From contig CBDCVG010000108.1 in the NCBI GenBank assembly GCA_965222765.1, forward strand, positions 372,001 through 436,000: a DNA stretch of 64,000 nt. The letters run 5' to 3'. The position numbers and the translations under genes were made by a program. Every line of letters starts with the position of its first letter. Positions within the stretch are counted from its first letter, which is position 1. Source of the stretch: Caldora sp965222765. GTDB lineage: Bacteria; Cyanobacteriota; Cyanobacteriia; Cyanobacteriales; Coleofasciculaceae. A model generated the notes under the pieces. The model had not been told where the DNA came from. It worked only from the letters and a program-made list of their open reading frames with translations, and did no database searches. Below are positions 26,865 through 37,264 of this stretch, in pieces.

Positions 26865-27834
26865 ATTTCAACTCTCGTAGTGGTTAAGTTTCTAACTTCA
26901 AACTTTCTTCTCAAGACTTAATCCTCCATCCGGATACTAGCTCAAAGCAATATGTCTAAAGGTAGGAAATTAGAGATTGGGTGATATTTAGGTGTTAGCA
27001 CCTAATACTTAAGTAGAATATCACAACCCAACTGTTGACCTCTCCAAAGATGAGTGCTTATACAAGTCTGCAAGCTCAAATGCAAGTCAATCCTGGGTTT
27101 TTACGGGGTTGTCACGGACGCTTGTAGCCACATCTCTCGACCTTATCGCGCTCATAAGTAAGGATTATCCCATAATTGCTTTTTAACTGTATTAGGAGTA
27201 ATGCACAATTCCGAGGTAATTTCTTTGTAGGTCTACTTAGCTCGATGGAGTAACCAAACCTCTTTTTCTGGGAGCATTCCATTTTTGTTTTTTAGCACCA
27301 ACAGGCGTTAGTATATAGCTGCGAAGACTCTTGGATTTGAAAGCTTTCTTGGCTATCAACGGAGTACACTCCCTGTTGCTATTGATGTTGATATTAGAGC
27401 AAATTGTTAGAGATTAGTTAAGTTTAACAGCTATCAACTTAAAGCGGGACATACTAGTACCGCTGCGCGGAATTAAGAATTAAGAATTAATCATTAAGAA
27501 TTAAGAATTAAGAATGCTTATAGAGTAAGGATTCTATAGCTCAATCTTTTCCAGATCTATGGATCTTGCTGACCCTACTACCTACTGTCGATATTAAAGC
27601 AAATTTTTCGAGTTAGTTAAGTTGAGCTTATGCAAAGTCTGCCAAAATCTGATTTTGACAACACTTTAGTAATGCTAGCCCCAAGAACCTAATACTGGGT
27701 TAAACTAGAAGGTGAGACTACATTCGGTTACAATGTTTGATTCAAGTATTGATAGGTTTCCTCCTCCCAGTATTGACGACAGGCTGTTTTCCGAAATCTC
27801 ACACTCTATACACTTTTGATTTTGGAGACCATCT
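26865..27834. other. Long gap upstream of the RNA-binding protein gene
   Basis: It holds a degraded helix-turn-helix fragment (27160-27285, minus) and a partial GCTGCGCGGAATTAAG element with AATTAAG repeats (about 27450-27540). AT-rich DNA lies before the start at 27835. Genes of this RNA-binding family often have long, temperature-responsive leaders, so the last few hundred bases may be transcribed. I see no intact gene. Confidence 0.5.
27160..27285 (-). pseudogene. Remnant of a sigma-70 region 4-like helix-turn-helix protein
   Basis: The minus strand reads MLPEKEVWLLHRAK, one in-frame stop, then TYKEITSELCITPNTVKKQL and a further stop. This resembles the region 4 helix-turn-helix of ECF-type sigma factors ('SYKEIAEELGISPNTVK'). 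Only about 40 codons remain, so it is decayed. Confidence 0.4.
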
Positions 27835-28146
27835 ATGTCAATTTATGTAGGCAATTTATCCTACGAGGTTACACAAGAAGACCTCAGTGAGGTTTTTGCA
27901 GAGTATGGTTCAGTAAAGCGGGTTCAGCTACCTACTGATCGTGAAACGGGTCGCCCTCGTGGCTTTGGTTTTGTGGAAATGAGTGAAGAAGCAGAAGAAA
28001 CGGCTGCTATTGAAGCTCTTGATGGGGCAGAATGGATGGGTCGTGAAATAAAAGTTAACAAGGCGAAACCTCGCGAAGACAGACGTGGTGGAAATCGTAA
28101 GGGTGGCGGCGGCAACTTCTCTCGCGGTGGCGGTGGTCGCTACTAA
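27835..28146 (+). CDS. RRM-type glycine-rich RNA-binding protein
   Basis: 103 residues. One RNA recognition motif covers residues 2-80, with RNP2 IYVGNLSY and RNP1 RGFGFVEM. A short Gly/Arg-rich tail follows (GGGGNFSRGGGGRY). This is the cyanobacterial Rbp family, whose members are often induced by cold and contribute to mRNA localisation or stability. A GC-rich hairpin terminator follows 33 bp after the stop. Confidence 0.95.
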   Translation: MSIYVGNLSYEVTQEDLSEVFAEYGSVKRVQLPTDRETGRPRGFGFVEMSEEAEETAAIEALDGAEWMGREIKVNKAKPREDRRGGNRKGGGGNFSRGGGGRY

Positions 28147-28178
28147 GATTGTAAGAGCTTAACTGCTTTATCCAACTC

Positions 28179-28210
28179 AGCGGGAGGCTTTGCGCTCTCC
28201 CGCTTCTTGT
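28179..28210 (+). terminator. Rho-independent-type terminator after the RNA-binding protein gene
   Basis: Stem AGCGGGAG (28179-28186) pairs with CTCCCGCT (28197-28204) and is followed by TCTTGTTTCT. Confidence 0.75.
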
Positions 28211-28291
28211 TTCTATAATTTAGGCTAAGGCAGCTTGCCAACTTTATACTGGTTGTATCCAGTCGGCAAAGGAAAATAAAGAAGGTGAAGC

Positions 28292-29224
28292 TCAGAGTTT
28301 CACCTGAGTTTGAGTAATTTTAGGAAAAACCAGAGCAAATAACCGTAACCAGAGATAACGAAGACTACTTCCACTTAAGTAGGGTGTTAAAGACTTTAAT
28401 CCTTCTCTATGAACCTTTCTGAAATAAAAAATAATTCCTCGAAGGAAATCATGAAAGCGTCTTCCCCAGTATTCTTTCTGAATTCCTCCTGGATCTAAGC
28501 GCATGTTATAAGGGTTGTAGTTACTACGATTTAAGGGATTTAGCCTAGTCAAACCTTCTTGTTTAGCAAACTGTTCATAGGTTATTCCTGTTGTTCTTAA
28601 TTGCGGGTTAGTATGAGGATAAATCCATTCCCAGACAGCCCAATCCTGACCCGCAAATAAGAATTCTGGTAGATCTTTGGTCACTTGACAAGCTTTTAGT
28701 CGGATACCAATGGGAATTTCTGCCCAAGGACCATGCTGCCAAACAAAATCTGGATCAAAGAAAGCTTTAAAGGCAATATCTTTGCCATCATTAATTCTCA
28801 AGCGAGCTACTCTACCAATCATCCCCGCACCAACTACTTCTACCTCAATCTTCATCGCCTTACTGGAGTTGATGCTTTGGTAATCAGTTATTTTTTTTGT
28901 CACTAGCACTATCTTACTGGTAGTGTTTCTGAGCCTGATACTCAGCTTTTGCAGGTAAAATACTTCTTGGTGACCTTCTTCTGCAATATGGCTTACATAG
29001 TGAGCTAATTTATCCAAAAAATTACACAGTTTATTAGCAGTAATTTTATGATATTTAAAATTAATTAAATTAGGATTTGGGGCTAAAAAGTAAAATTTAT
29101 TGTTAATAGTTTTTTTGTGTATTTTTTGGCAAAAATTATAGAATTCAACTGGGGATACTAATTCTTTTTGAGCTTGAATAATGATTGGTGCTAATAATGT
29201 TTGAATTTGACTTTCATTGTTCAT
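28292..29224 (-). CDS. Conserved-looking protein of unknown function with possible kinase-like features
   Basis: 310 residues, no signal peptide. I do not recognise a named family. The middle reads VVGAGMIGRVARLRI, then DIAFKAFFDPDF, resembling the glycine-rich loop and VAxK lysine of protein-kinase-like folds. VWEWIYPHTN could be a hinge, and NPYNMRLDPGGI vaguely resembles the catalytic N and D-G segments. The resemblance is weak, so kinase fold is a hypothesis only. The C-terminus has Trp/Phe-rich helices (YLWLRLFALVFP) that might touch membrane. AT-rich codons predominate. It is followed on the same strand by nothing obvious and preceded by a lipoprotein gene. Confidence 0.65.
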   Translation of the reverse strand: MNNESQIQTLLAPIIIQAQKELVSPVEFYNFCQKIHKKTINNKFYFLAPNPNLINFKYHKITANKLCNFLDKLAHYVSHIAEEGHQEVFYLQKLSIRLRNTTSKIVLVTKKITDYQSINSSKAMKIEVEVVGAGMIGRVARLRINDGKDIAFKAFFDPDFVWQHGPWAEIPIGIRLKACQVTKDLPEFLFAGQDWAVWEWIYPHTNPQLRTTGITYEQFAKQEGLTRLNPLNRSNYNPYNMRLDPGGIQKEYWGRRFHDFLRGIIFYFRKVHREGLKSLTPYLSGSSLRYLWLRLFALVFPKITQTQVKL

Positions 29225-29295
29225 ATTTAAATTATTTAATTGAAAAAAATGAAATATTGATTTTAAAAATACAGCTTTTTCTGTCTCTACTTTCC

Positions 29296-29850
29296 CTATC
29301 TATCTATAGGCTCAGCTTTCTCCACAGAACCATTATTGATACCTAAAGTCAGCTGCAAAGTCTTTCCATAAGGATAAGCTCTAGCTACCTGTCGATAAAC
29401 TTGATAGTTAGTCGGTAGGGTAACCGTTTGGTTATCTTGTTGGTAGGTCAAATGATATTGTACAGTACGCAAAAGTTCTGGCTTATGTATCTTTTCTTGG
29501 AGTTTCTGCCGTTGTTCTACTTCATCTATGCTAGGTTTTGGGGGCATATTAGGCCACCACAAACCTTTGTCATCAGGTCCGATAACCGCCTCTTCAGGTT
29601 TCTCCCCGTTGTAGTTAAGTAGGGAATTGGAGGCAAATTCCTCAAAGCGCGGGTTTCTATAACTTGCCTCACCAATTGTATACCTAACTCGCCAGGTAAA
29701 AGTTGTCTGCGCTGTGGCTTGGTATTGGTCAGTATTTATATTACTGCAACTAGTGAGAGCGACTGATACTAAGCAGCCTGTTACTAGTGAAAAGAGCTGG
29801 CGATGCCCGAAGAAAGGGAATGAGCTTAGGAAAAAACTGTTGAAATTCAC
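29296..29850 (-). CDS. Putative lipoprotein of unknown function
   Basis: 184 residues. The N-terminus has a hydrophobic signal ending in the lipobox ALTSC (Cys35), predicting a lipid-anchored exported protein. The mature part has FTWRVRYTIGEASYRNPRFE and a beta-rich end (YHLTYQQDNQTVTLPTNY) but no motif I can name. It is 71 bp upstream of the unknown protein at 28292-29224 and on the same strand, so the two may be co-transcribed. Confidence 0.7.
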   Translation of the reverse strand: MNFNSFFLSSFPFFGHRQLFSLVTGCLVSVALTSCSNINTDQYQATAQTTFTWRVRYTIGEASYRNPRFEEFASNSLLNYNGEKPEEAVIGPDDKGLWWPNMPPKPSIDEVEQRQKLQEKIHKPELLRTVQYHLTYQQDNQTVTLPTNYQVYRQVARAYPYGKTLQLTLGINNGSVEKAEPIDR

Positions 29851-30015
29851 CGGAGTACTATAACAGAGGGCAGGAGGCAGGAAGAAAATATTTTTTTGCT
29901 ACATCCATAATGGCTGCAGCTGCACTAGTGAAGCATTCATAACATTTTATCGCTTCAACTTCAAGCCTCACCATCTGCACATGGGTCAAACCATCCTCAG
30001 TTACCGGATGGTATG

Positions 30016-30059
30016 GTGAACTACCCACACTTACTCGAAGAGAAGTGTGGGTAGTTCAC
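30016..30059. repeat. Perfect 17-bp-stem hairpin
   Basis: GTGAACTACCCACACTT (30016-30032) pairs exactly with AAGTGTGGGTAGTTCAC (30043-30059) around a 10-base loop. Hairpins of this sequence type occur beside IS200/IS605-type elements, but no transposase remains here. The rest of 29851-30130 shows nothing coding. Confidence 0.65.
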
Positions 30060-30130
30060 TAGTCTTATTAACTTGCGAGTCGCTTTTCAGAATGCCATAA
30101 GGCACTCCAATCCATTACCCTAATTCAGCA

Positions 30131-30514
30131 TTGGCATTTTCACTATCGATTCCTAAGCCAGTCGAACCACATAGCACTCCGCTGTCACGCAGCACAACGG
30201 CAAAGTTAACGCTGATACCCTCATTGAAAGCGGTTGGATGGGTTTTGGTTGGGGATAGTCCAGCTCAACTAATTAGCCAAATCATTGGTATACTCTCAAT
30301 TGGCGGTTTCACCGTAGTGATGAGTTCTATCTTCTGGCTAGCTCTAAAATATATCATTGGTATCCGGGTAACTCTAGAAGAAGAAATGGAAGGCTTGGAT
30401 ATTGATGAACACGGTATGGCAGCCTACTCTGGATTTGTCAAGGAAGCAGGTTCGATAGGCACGATGAGTGGTGGTGATATGGGTAGCAGCACTGACATGT
30501 TTTATGGTTCATAA
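30131..30514 (+). CDS. Orphan C-terminal segment of an Amt ammonium transporter
   Basis: 127 residues from a TTG start. Residues about 48-115 match the end of Amt proteins: GILSIGGFTVVMSSIFWLAL (last membrane helix), then IRVTLEEEMEGLDIDEHGMA and AYSGF. That is the cytoplasmic tail that couples Amt subunits and contacts PII proteins. The preceding ten membrane helices are absent, and the first ~45 residues are unrelated. It may be a remnant of a deleted amt gene, or a maintained mini-protein; the frame is intact. Start choice is uncertain, with no strong ribosome-binding site. Confidence 0.6.
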   Translation: MAFSLSIPKPVEPHSTPLSRSTTAKLTLIPSLKAVGWVLVGDSPAQLISQIIGILSIGGFTVVMSSIFWLALKYIIGIRVTLEEEMEGLDIDEHGMAAYSGFVKEAGSIGTMSGGDMGSSTDMFYGS

Positions 30515-30666
30515 ATACCAATGAACTAGTACAGCGCGGCGGCAATAGCCCACCAGTTAAAAAAGGTTAAAAAGCTGACTATCCAAGCTTTCTTTGCTCC
30601 TGTCTCCTGCCTCCTACCTTCTGACGAATTGCAGTAGCAAGGTTGACTGCTAAATTAAATACAGGT

Positions 30667-30720
30667 AAACCCGCCTCTCAACTTGGAATTATTGAGTCTA
30701 AGCAGAAGGCGGGTGTTTTT
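30667..30720 (+). terminator. Possible terminator at the start of the SGNH hydrolase gene
   Basis: ACCCGCCT (30669-30676) pairs with AGGCGGGT (30707-30714), followed by GTTTTT. An inner CTCAA/TTGAG stem lies in the loop. If real, it ends the Amt-tail transcript and argues that the hydrolase start lies further downstream than 30683. Confidence 0.45.
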
Positions 30721-31588
30721 GGGTAAAAACAGAGTTGAAAATTCAGTGTCCATCCACTTAAAAAATTATCCCGGTTGGGCGATTTTCTCTCTAGCTGTCA
30801 ATGGGCTGCTGGTAATGGGGATCGCTTGGTTGCTCCTGCGGGAGTATCATTTGTCTGCGTCTTCAACTGTCAGTTCTTCAGCTGCGACTGCTCACTTAGC
30901 TGAACCGAAGCCAAAATCTAAACCCAAGCCACAGTTGGGAGTTCGCCACAAGCTGAATTATCAGCAGTGGGTAGAGTTATTAGCTCACGAAGCTCAAGCC
31001 GTAAGAAACCAACAGCCGGAACATTTAACCATACTGGCGGGTGATTCCTTGAGTCTCTGGTTTCCTCCTGAATTGCTAAACTCAGAAACCACCTGGCTTA
31101 ATCAGGGGATTTCTGGAGAAACTTCAGCTGGATTGCTCAATCGCATAGATTTGTTGGATGATACCTATCCCAGTATCGTTTTTGTGATGATCGGTATCAA
31201 CGATTTAATTCGGGGAGTGGCAGGCGAAACCATAGTAGCAAACCAACAGCTGACAATTCGTCACTTGCGTCAAGCTCACCCCCAAGCTCAGGTAGTGGTA
31301 CAGTCAATTTTGCCCCACAGTGCTGAAAAAGCAACTTGGGAAGGACGCGATCGCCTTTTATCTATTCCTAATAGTTATATTAAGGAAATTAACCAGCAGC
31401 TTAAAGAGATTGCTCAAATTGAAGGCGCTATCTATCTAGAACTCTATCCTCTTTTTGCTGACAGTGATGGTACCCTCAAAACTGAGCTAAGTACCGATGG
31501 CTTACATCTCAATCAACAAGGTTATCAGGTTTGGAGCTATGCTCTACAAATTCTCAATCAGGTTTTAGTGGACAGTGAACAGTTATAG
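30683..31588 (+). CDS. SGNH/GDSL-family hydrolase
   Basis: Up to 301 residues. An N-terminal membrane anchor (WAIFSLAVNGLLVMGIAWLL) and a Pro/Lys-rich linker precede the hydrolase domain of about residues 110-295. Block I is LAGDSLSLW (catalytic Ser), block II NQGISGET, block III VMIGINDL (Asn) and block V STDGLHLNQQGY (Asp and His). These enzymes are esterases or lipases, here probably on the periplasmic side. The start is uncertain: TTG 30683 overlaps a terminator-like hairpin, and GTG 30713 or GTG 30746 are alternatives. Confidence 0.9.
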   Translation: MELLSLSRRRVFLGKNRVENSVSIHLKNYPGWAIFSLAVNGLLVMGIAWLLLREYHLSASSTVSSSAATAHLAEPKPKSKPKPQLGVRHKLNYQQWVELLAHEAQAVRNQQPEHLTILAGDSLSLWFPPELLNSETTWLNQGISGETSAGLLNRIDLLDDTYPSIVFVMIGINDLIRGVAGETIVANQQLTIRHLRQAHPQAQVVVQSILPHSAEKATWEGRDRLLSIPNSYIKEINQQLKEIAQIEGAIYLELYPLFADSDGTLKTELSTDGLHLNQQGYQVWSYALQILNQVLVDSEQL

Positions 31589-31612
31589 CATTTTAATTCT
31601 TAATTATAACTG

Positions 31613-31927
31613 TTATCGACCAATTTGCTGCCGTGCCTGTTGACGTAGATCATTAGCATTTAGATGTTCAGGGTCGATTTCTAGAGCCTTTTCCATCGAA
31701 GCGATCGCTTTATCCAATTGTTTGAGTTGCCAGAGGGCTGCACCTCGGTTTGCCCAGGCATCGGCAAAGTCTGGTTTCAAATCCGTTGCCTTGTTAAAGG
31801 CAGCAAGAGCTTCATTAGGATCCCTCTCCAAGCTCAGGAGAGTAACACCCTGATTATTCCAGGCTTCGGCAATCTCAGGATTAAGGGCAATTACTTGATC
31901 ATAAGTTGCGATCGCTTCTCGATACAA
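31613..31927 (-). pseudogene. TPR protein fragment
   Basis: 104 codons containing about two and a half tetratricopeptide repeats: AWNNQGVTLLSLERDPNEAL, AWANRGAALWQLKQLDKAIA and KALEIDPEHLNA. The first possible start is a TTG in the middle of a repeat (YREAIATYDQ), and the frame just upstream is closed by TGA near 31954. It therefore looks like the 3' end of a larger TPR gene whose 5' part has been lost. A short functional TPR protein is less likely. Confidence 0.6.
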
Positions 31928-32037
31928 TCCTGTGATCTCTTGTGCGGCGGATCAGGTTGCTCAAATCCGGATACTCTAGCTCAAAACCTTAACAGAAGTT
32001 CTGCATTTTTCATTCCCTACTTCAAGCTCCCCTGCCT

Positions 32038-33120
32038 TCAATAGGATAATAATAAATCCCCATACAAAGATTCAACAGTACGTACTTCTTCAAAAACCTC
32101 GGAATCTAAACTCCTCAGGCGCTTTAATTCTGCTTCTTGGTTAATTTCCTGGGATTCCTTCTGCTTGAGCAAATTATCTAACTCCGCTTTCCGAGATTGA
32201 ATATCATCATTAATCCGTTTGCTAACTTCCTGCTCGTAAGCCTGAAAACAATCTTTGACCCCTTGATGAATTGTCTCCCATTGCTCGTTAGCTAATTGAG
32301 GTAGGTATTTAATAAATTCCTTTTTAGTGGCTTTAATCAATTCTTTACGAGCTTGATCTACTTGTAGGGCTCCAATACCTAACCCCATCAAAGCAAAACC
32401 CAATAGACCAAAAAACATACCAGTAAAAATTAATAAAAAACTACTGATACCAATTACAGCAAACCAATTAACTAAGATATTTTTCCAATCAAAGCCTGCA
32501 CCAGCCAAAACTACACCAGCTACATTACCAGAAGCTAAGGATAAAAAGCCCATTGCCCAACTAGCCCAAGCTGGTGAGTTTTCTTCTTGATCTATATTTG
32601 CCCTGGGATGTAACTTTTGTCCAATCAACTTCTCTGTCATTGAATCTGCTACCTGACTATAGGTTGCACCATAACTAGCAGCACTTTTAGCTAGTTGAGA
32701 AAAAGCTTCCGTGATTTTTCGTTCAGCAGTCAATTCCCAAGCGGCAACTTTATCATTGAGATACTGCTCAAAGGCTTTCTGGAAAGCAGCATTAAACTCA
32801 TCTCGCTTCCCTGATTGCAGAGAATCCCAAAATCCCATATCAGGTTGATAGCGCAGAAAATCTGATTCAAAAGTATCGCCTAAATTTAAAACGTATTCTC
32901 GGAAAGAATCGGCAATAGTTTTGGCTTGGCGATCGCGAGTGGTGATAATCTCTTGAGTAAATTGATTACAGATCTCATTGAGCTTGCTAAATTCTGGTTC
33001 AACGGAACTAATTCGTTGCTTCAACTCGTTGACATCCTCCTCCAGCAAAGGGATGCGCCGTTCAACTGCTTCATGAACGCGATTGTAGCTTAGCCGTGCA
33101 ATAGTCCTTGCTTGTCGCAT
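32038..33120 (-). pseudogene. C-terminal half of a bacterial dynamin-like protein, after an in-frame stop
   Basis: 360 codons continuing the dynamin-like GTPase encoded at 33139-34101 in the same reading frame. It carries the long helical neck and trunk (RIPLLEEDVNELKQRISSVE, YVLNLGDTFESDFLRYQPD). A hydrophobic paddle lies near residues 190-250 (AGAGFDWKNILVNW, FLLIFTGMFFGLLGFALMG), matching the membrane-inserting part of Nostoc BDLP1. A closing coiled coil follows. Only the TAA at 33139-33141 and six codons separate the halves, and the joined length of about 687 residues equals that of intact BDLP. Independent initiation at ATG 33120 is possible but not supported by a clear ribosome-binding site. 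Confidence 0.8.
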
Positions 33121-33138
33121 TTCGGCAACAGCTCGTTC

Positions 33139-34101
33139 TTAGGTTAAAAAAGTATTTAGTGCTCCGATAAATTTTGGGAAACCAGTCCCTGCTAAGGAAG
33201 CCTCTTGATTTTTCACCCGCAGGCGTAGAGCCATTAGGGAGGAAATCTCAAATACTCTTTCTTCGTAAATATCTTGTCCATTTACCCAACAATATTCAGC
33301 TAAGTTGGATTGGAAGACTCTACGCAGTTTCTCTTCTGCTACTGCTAGTTCTTCGGTATCATCAGGGTCAATTAATCCCTTACGGATTTCGTCCCAAGCG
33401 TTGATGAGAAAGAAAACACTCAACCCGCGATCTTTGATATAATTGTCTAAATAGCGGCGTTCTTCCAGAGTACACGGCTGAGCTGCTTTGAGGACAAAGA
33501 GAATCGCATGGCAGTTATTAATATAACTCAGAGAAAGTTCGTTTCGCGCTTCGGTATCATTTAATCCAGGACTATCAACAATTTCAATACCCTTTTCCAG
33601 TAAGGGTAAGGGATACTCGACTACAGCATAGTCAACGTCAGGAAATGCTTGCCTTTGCTCCTGTTCTAATTGCTTGGCTTCGGCGGGGTCAATGGTATAG
33701 TTTTGCTTAAAGCTCTGAAAATCTAGTTGTTGAGGAGTGTTACCATTTTTAAAGTAAATAGTGACTTGCTTTTGAGAGCCATAGCGTAACACTGTAAGTA
33801 AGGCAGTGCAGGGATTAACATCACTAGGTAATAAATTCTCGCCGATTAAAGCATTGAGGAAAGTACTTTTGCCTCGCTTCATATCCCCTAAAACTAAAAG
33901 TCGGAATACTCCCTGACGCAAGTTTTGGCTAGCTAAACTCAAATCTTCTACCTCTGTTGCTAAACCAAGTTCTCCGGAACTATCCTTACCGACTGATTCC
34001 GCTTCTGTGAGTTTGTCAGCCATCTTACCCAGACAACTAGCCACCTGAGAGCGTACTTGAGCAACTCTTGCCAAATCTTGAAGGAAGTTGTCGGTTTTCA
34101 T
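33139..34101 (-). pseudogene. Dynamin-like GTPase domain (bacterial dynamin-like protein, truncated by stop)
   Basis: 320 codons holding the complete GTPase head. G1 is GDMKRGKST (residues 72-80), the switch threonine lies in NPCTALLTV, G3 is DSPGLND and G4 is INAWDE. It ends FIGALNTFLT-stop, then the same frame continues ERAVAEMRQARTIA in the next segment. Bacterial dynamins remodel or fuse membranes and need head and stalk in one chain. The head alone could bind GTP but probably not tubulate membranes. A sequencing error, a nonsense mutation, or readthrough would each explain the stop. Confidence 0.85.
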
Positions 34102-34137
34102 GAAGCGTACCCCTAGTACTGCAATTTGTTAATATAC

Positions 34138-34252
34138 CAGGACTTACACACTCAACTGTCATGCTGAGGTGAAACTGAAGCATCTGGATCGTTTGGGAGA
34201 TCCTTCGCTACCGCTCAGGATGACAGAATTCTGTTACGGTGCATCAGTCCTA
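34138..34252. repeat. MITE-like element, family A
   Basis: From AGGACTTACACACTCA to GGTGCATCAGTCCT with the shared core TCCTTCGCTACCGCTCAGGA. Diverged ends suggest an older copy than those at 22-23 kb. Confidence 0.75.
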
Positions 34253-34304
34253 ATATAGTCAGCTACAAACTAAAGCTACGGGATTCCGGATATCTGTTGA
34301 CCTT

Positions 34305-34342
34305 CAAAAAAAGCAGCTTGTTCTGAATAGACAAGCTGCTTT
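34305..34342 (-). terminator. Rho-independent terminator of groEL
   Basis: On the minus strand AAAGCAGCTTGT (34342-34331) pairs with ACAAGCTGCTTT (34321-34310). A run of T follows (34309-34305). Perfect 12-bp stem with U tract, 35 bp after the groEL stop. Confidence 0.85.
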
Positions 34343-34376
34343 GGGTGTTTATCCTAATGTTAGGAAGCGATGGGGA

Positions 34377-36050
<1,674 letters not shown>

Positions 36051-36084
36051 TTCTGGTGCTTAGTCTGAATCGTCATTAGCAAAT

Positions 36085-36111
36085 TTAGCACTCTTGACTG
36101 GAGAGTGCTAA
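36085..36111 (-). promoter_or_regulatory. CIRCE operator (HrcA site)
   Basis: TTAGCACTC, nine bases, GAGTGCTAA: an exact match to the CIRCE consensus. It is centred about 48 bp upstream of the groEL start codon. Confidence 0.95.
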
Positions 36112-36249
36112 TTGGAATTTGGTTCGGATATCACCCCCTTGTGGTGAACAAGGCTAATTGAGTGACATTCTCTCACTGTTGAGTTTTGCTGTGATCAAAG
36201 TTACTTTTCACAAAATTTTCACATTTTCTCTATAATCTTAGGATCTAAG

Positions 36250-36834
36250 GTGACATCTACCGAATACCTACATCACATGAATAACTCCAAAATAGAAGAT
36301 GAAACTATTGAATTGAATCAAGTTATTAGTCGAACTCATATAAATGTAATGGAATCGCTAGTTGCTAAGGAAGTCGAGCGGCAGCGATCGCGAATGCCTG
36401 AAAATCTAACTAAGTATATCGATCCGATAGAGGTGGCAACCTATGCCTTAAATCGTTTACCACCTCTGTATGCTTGCAGTAAAGAAGGCTGGCATTATCA
36501 AAAAATACAGGCTCAGCATAAGTTTCGGTCTCAGATTACTATTGCTGTCCGTCAAGCACTGTCCGCAGTACAAAGAGACCCCATCAAACTCTCAGATCCC
36601 CTCAAACCAGAAGAGACAGAATTAAAGGAAGCTAAAGCGGCTCTAGAAGCATTGCAAGATTTGCTAGAGTACAGAGAAATTTCCTGGCAGAATTTGGTTG
36701 ATGTTGTACAAAAAGCCCTGACTAAAAAAGCAGTTGATAGTGTTAAGCAAGTCCTTAACCAAAAAGCATTGGGAAATCAAACCCGCCAGCAGACAAAAAA
36801 ATTAACTGATCCTAGTGCCGCTGTGCGGAATTAA
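36250..36834 (+). CDS. ComFB-domain protein, copy 1
   Basis: 194 residues from GTG 36250 (AGGA 6 bases upstream); ATG 36277 is an alternative. The ComFB domain spans about residues 25-105: THINVMESLVAKEVERQ, then KYIDPIEVATYALNRLPPLY and ACSKEGWHYQ. ComFB proteins, first named for a competence operon, have recently been described as cyclic-di-nucleotide receptors in cyanobacteria. A helical Lys/Leu-rich tail follows. The last seven codons and the TAA are supplied by a MITE-like repeat (36812-36922), so the original C-terminus has probably been replaced. A paralogue lies 430 bp downstream. Confidence 0.85.
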   Translation: MTSTEYLHHMNNSKIEDETIELNQVISRTHINVMESLVAKEVERQRSRMPENLTKYIDPIEVATYALNRLPPLYACSKEGWHYQKIQAQHKFRSQITIAVRQALSAVQRDPIKLSDPLKPEETELKEAKAALEALQDLLEYREISWQNLVDVVQKALTKKAVDSVKQVLNQKALGNQTRQQTKKLTDPSAAVRN

Positions 36835-36922
36835 GAATTCAGAATTCAGAATTAAGAATGCTTATAGAGTAAGGATTTTATCACTCTCAAACTGGTTAGT
36901 TACTTCTGCCGCACTGCACTAG
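36812..36922. repeat. MITE-like element, family C
   Basis: 111 bp bounded by CTAGTGC/GCACTAG, with GCTGTGCGGAATTAAG near the left end and CTTATAGAGTAAGGATT in the core. Related sequence occurs near 27453, 62581 (inverted) and in part at 16501, 25240 and 30530. It overlaps the end of ComFB copy 1. Confidence 0.7.
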
Positions 36923-37264
36923 TTAAGATTGGATTGATAGTCGTTATCGTTTGTAATTAGATATTGAATTTAATTATTTAGACATCTCCATAAATTAAAT
37001 TTTCACCTAGATAAGATAAGAGTTTCAGATTCTTTTTTGGAGATGTCTAATACTGAGTTACTTTTTCCAACCTAGTACAAATTTAAATACTACTTAGGGC
37101 AGAGGTAAGTAGTCTAATTCTATGCATAAGAGGGGTCAACTCAGTATTAAATCGTTATTCCAATGAACTAAGAGGAAATAATAAATTTAACTATTTTTTT
37201 AAATTATCTACTTATTATTTTAAGCTATATTTATCTGGTCTTAGGAACTTCAGGCAAGCATCAG
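36923..37264. other. AT-rich gap between the two ComFB genes
   Basis: No gene seen. CTAATTACTGAGTT-like sequences recur (GTCTAATACTGAGTTAC near 37047 and CTCAGTATTAAATCG near 37140 in inverted sense), possibly a promoter region for ComFB copy 2. Confidence 0.4.
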
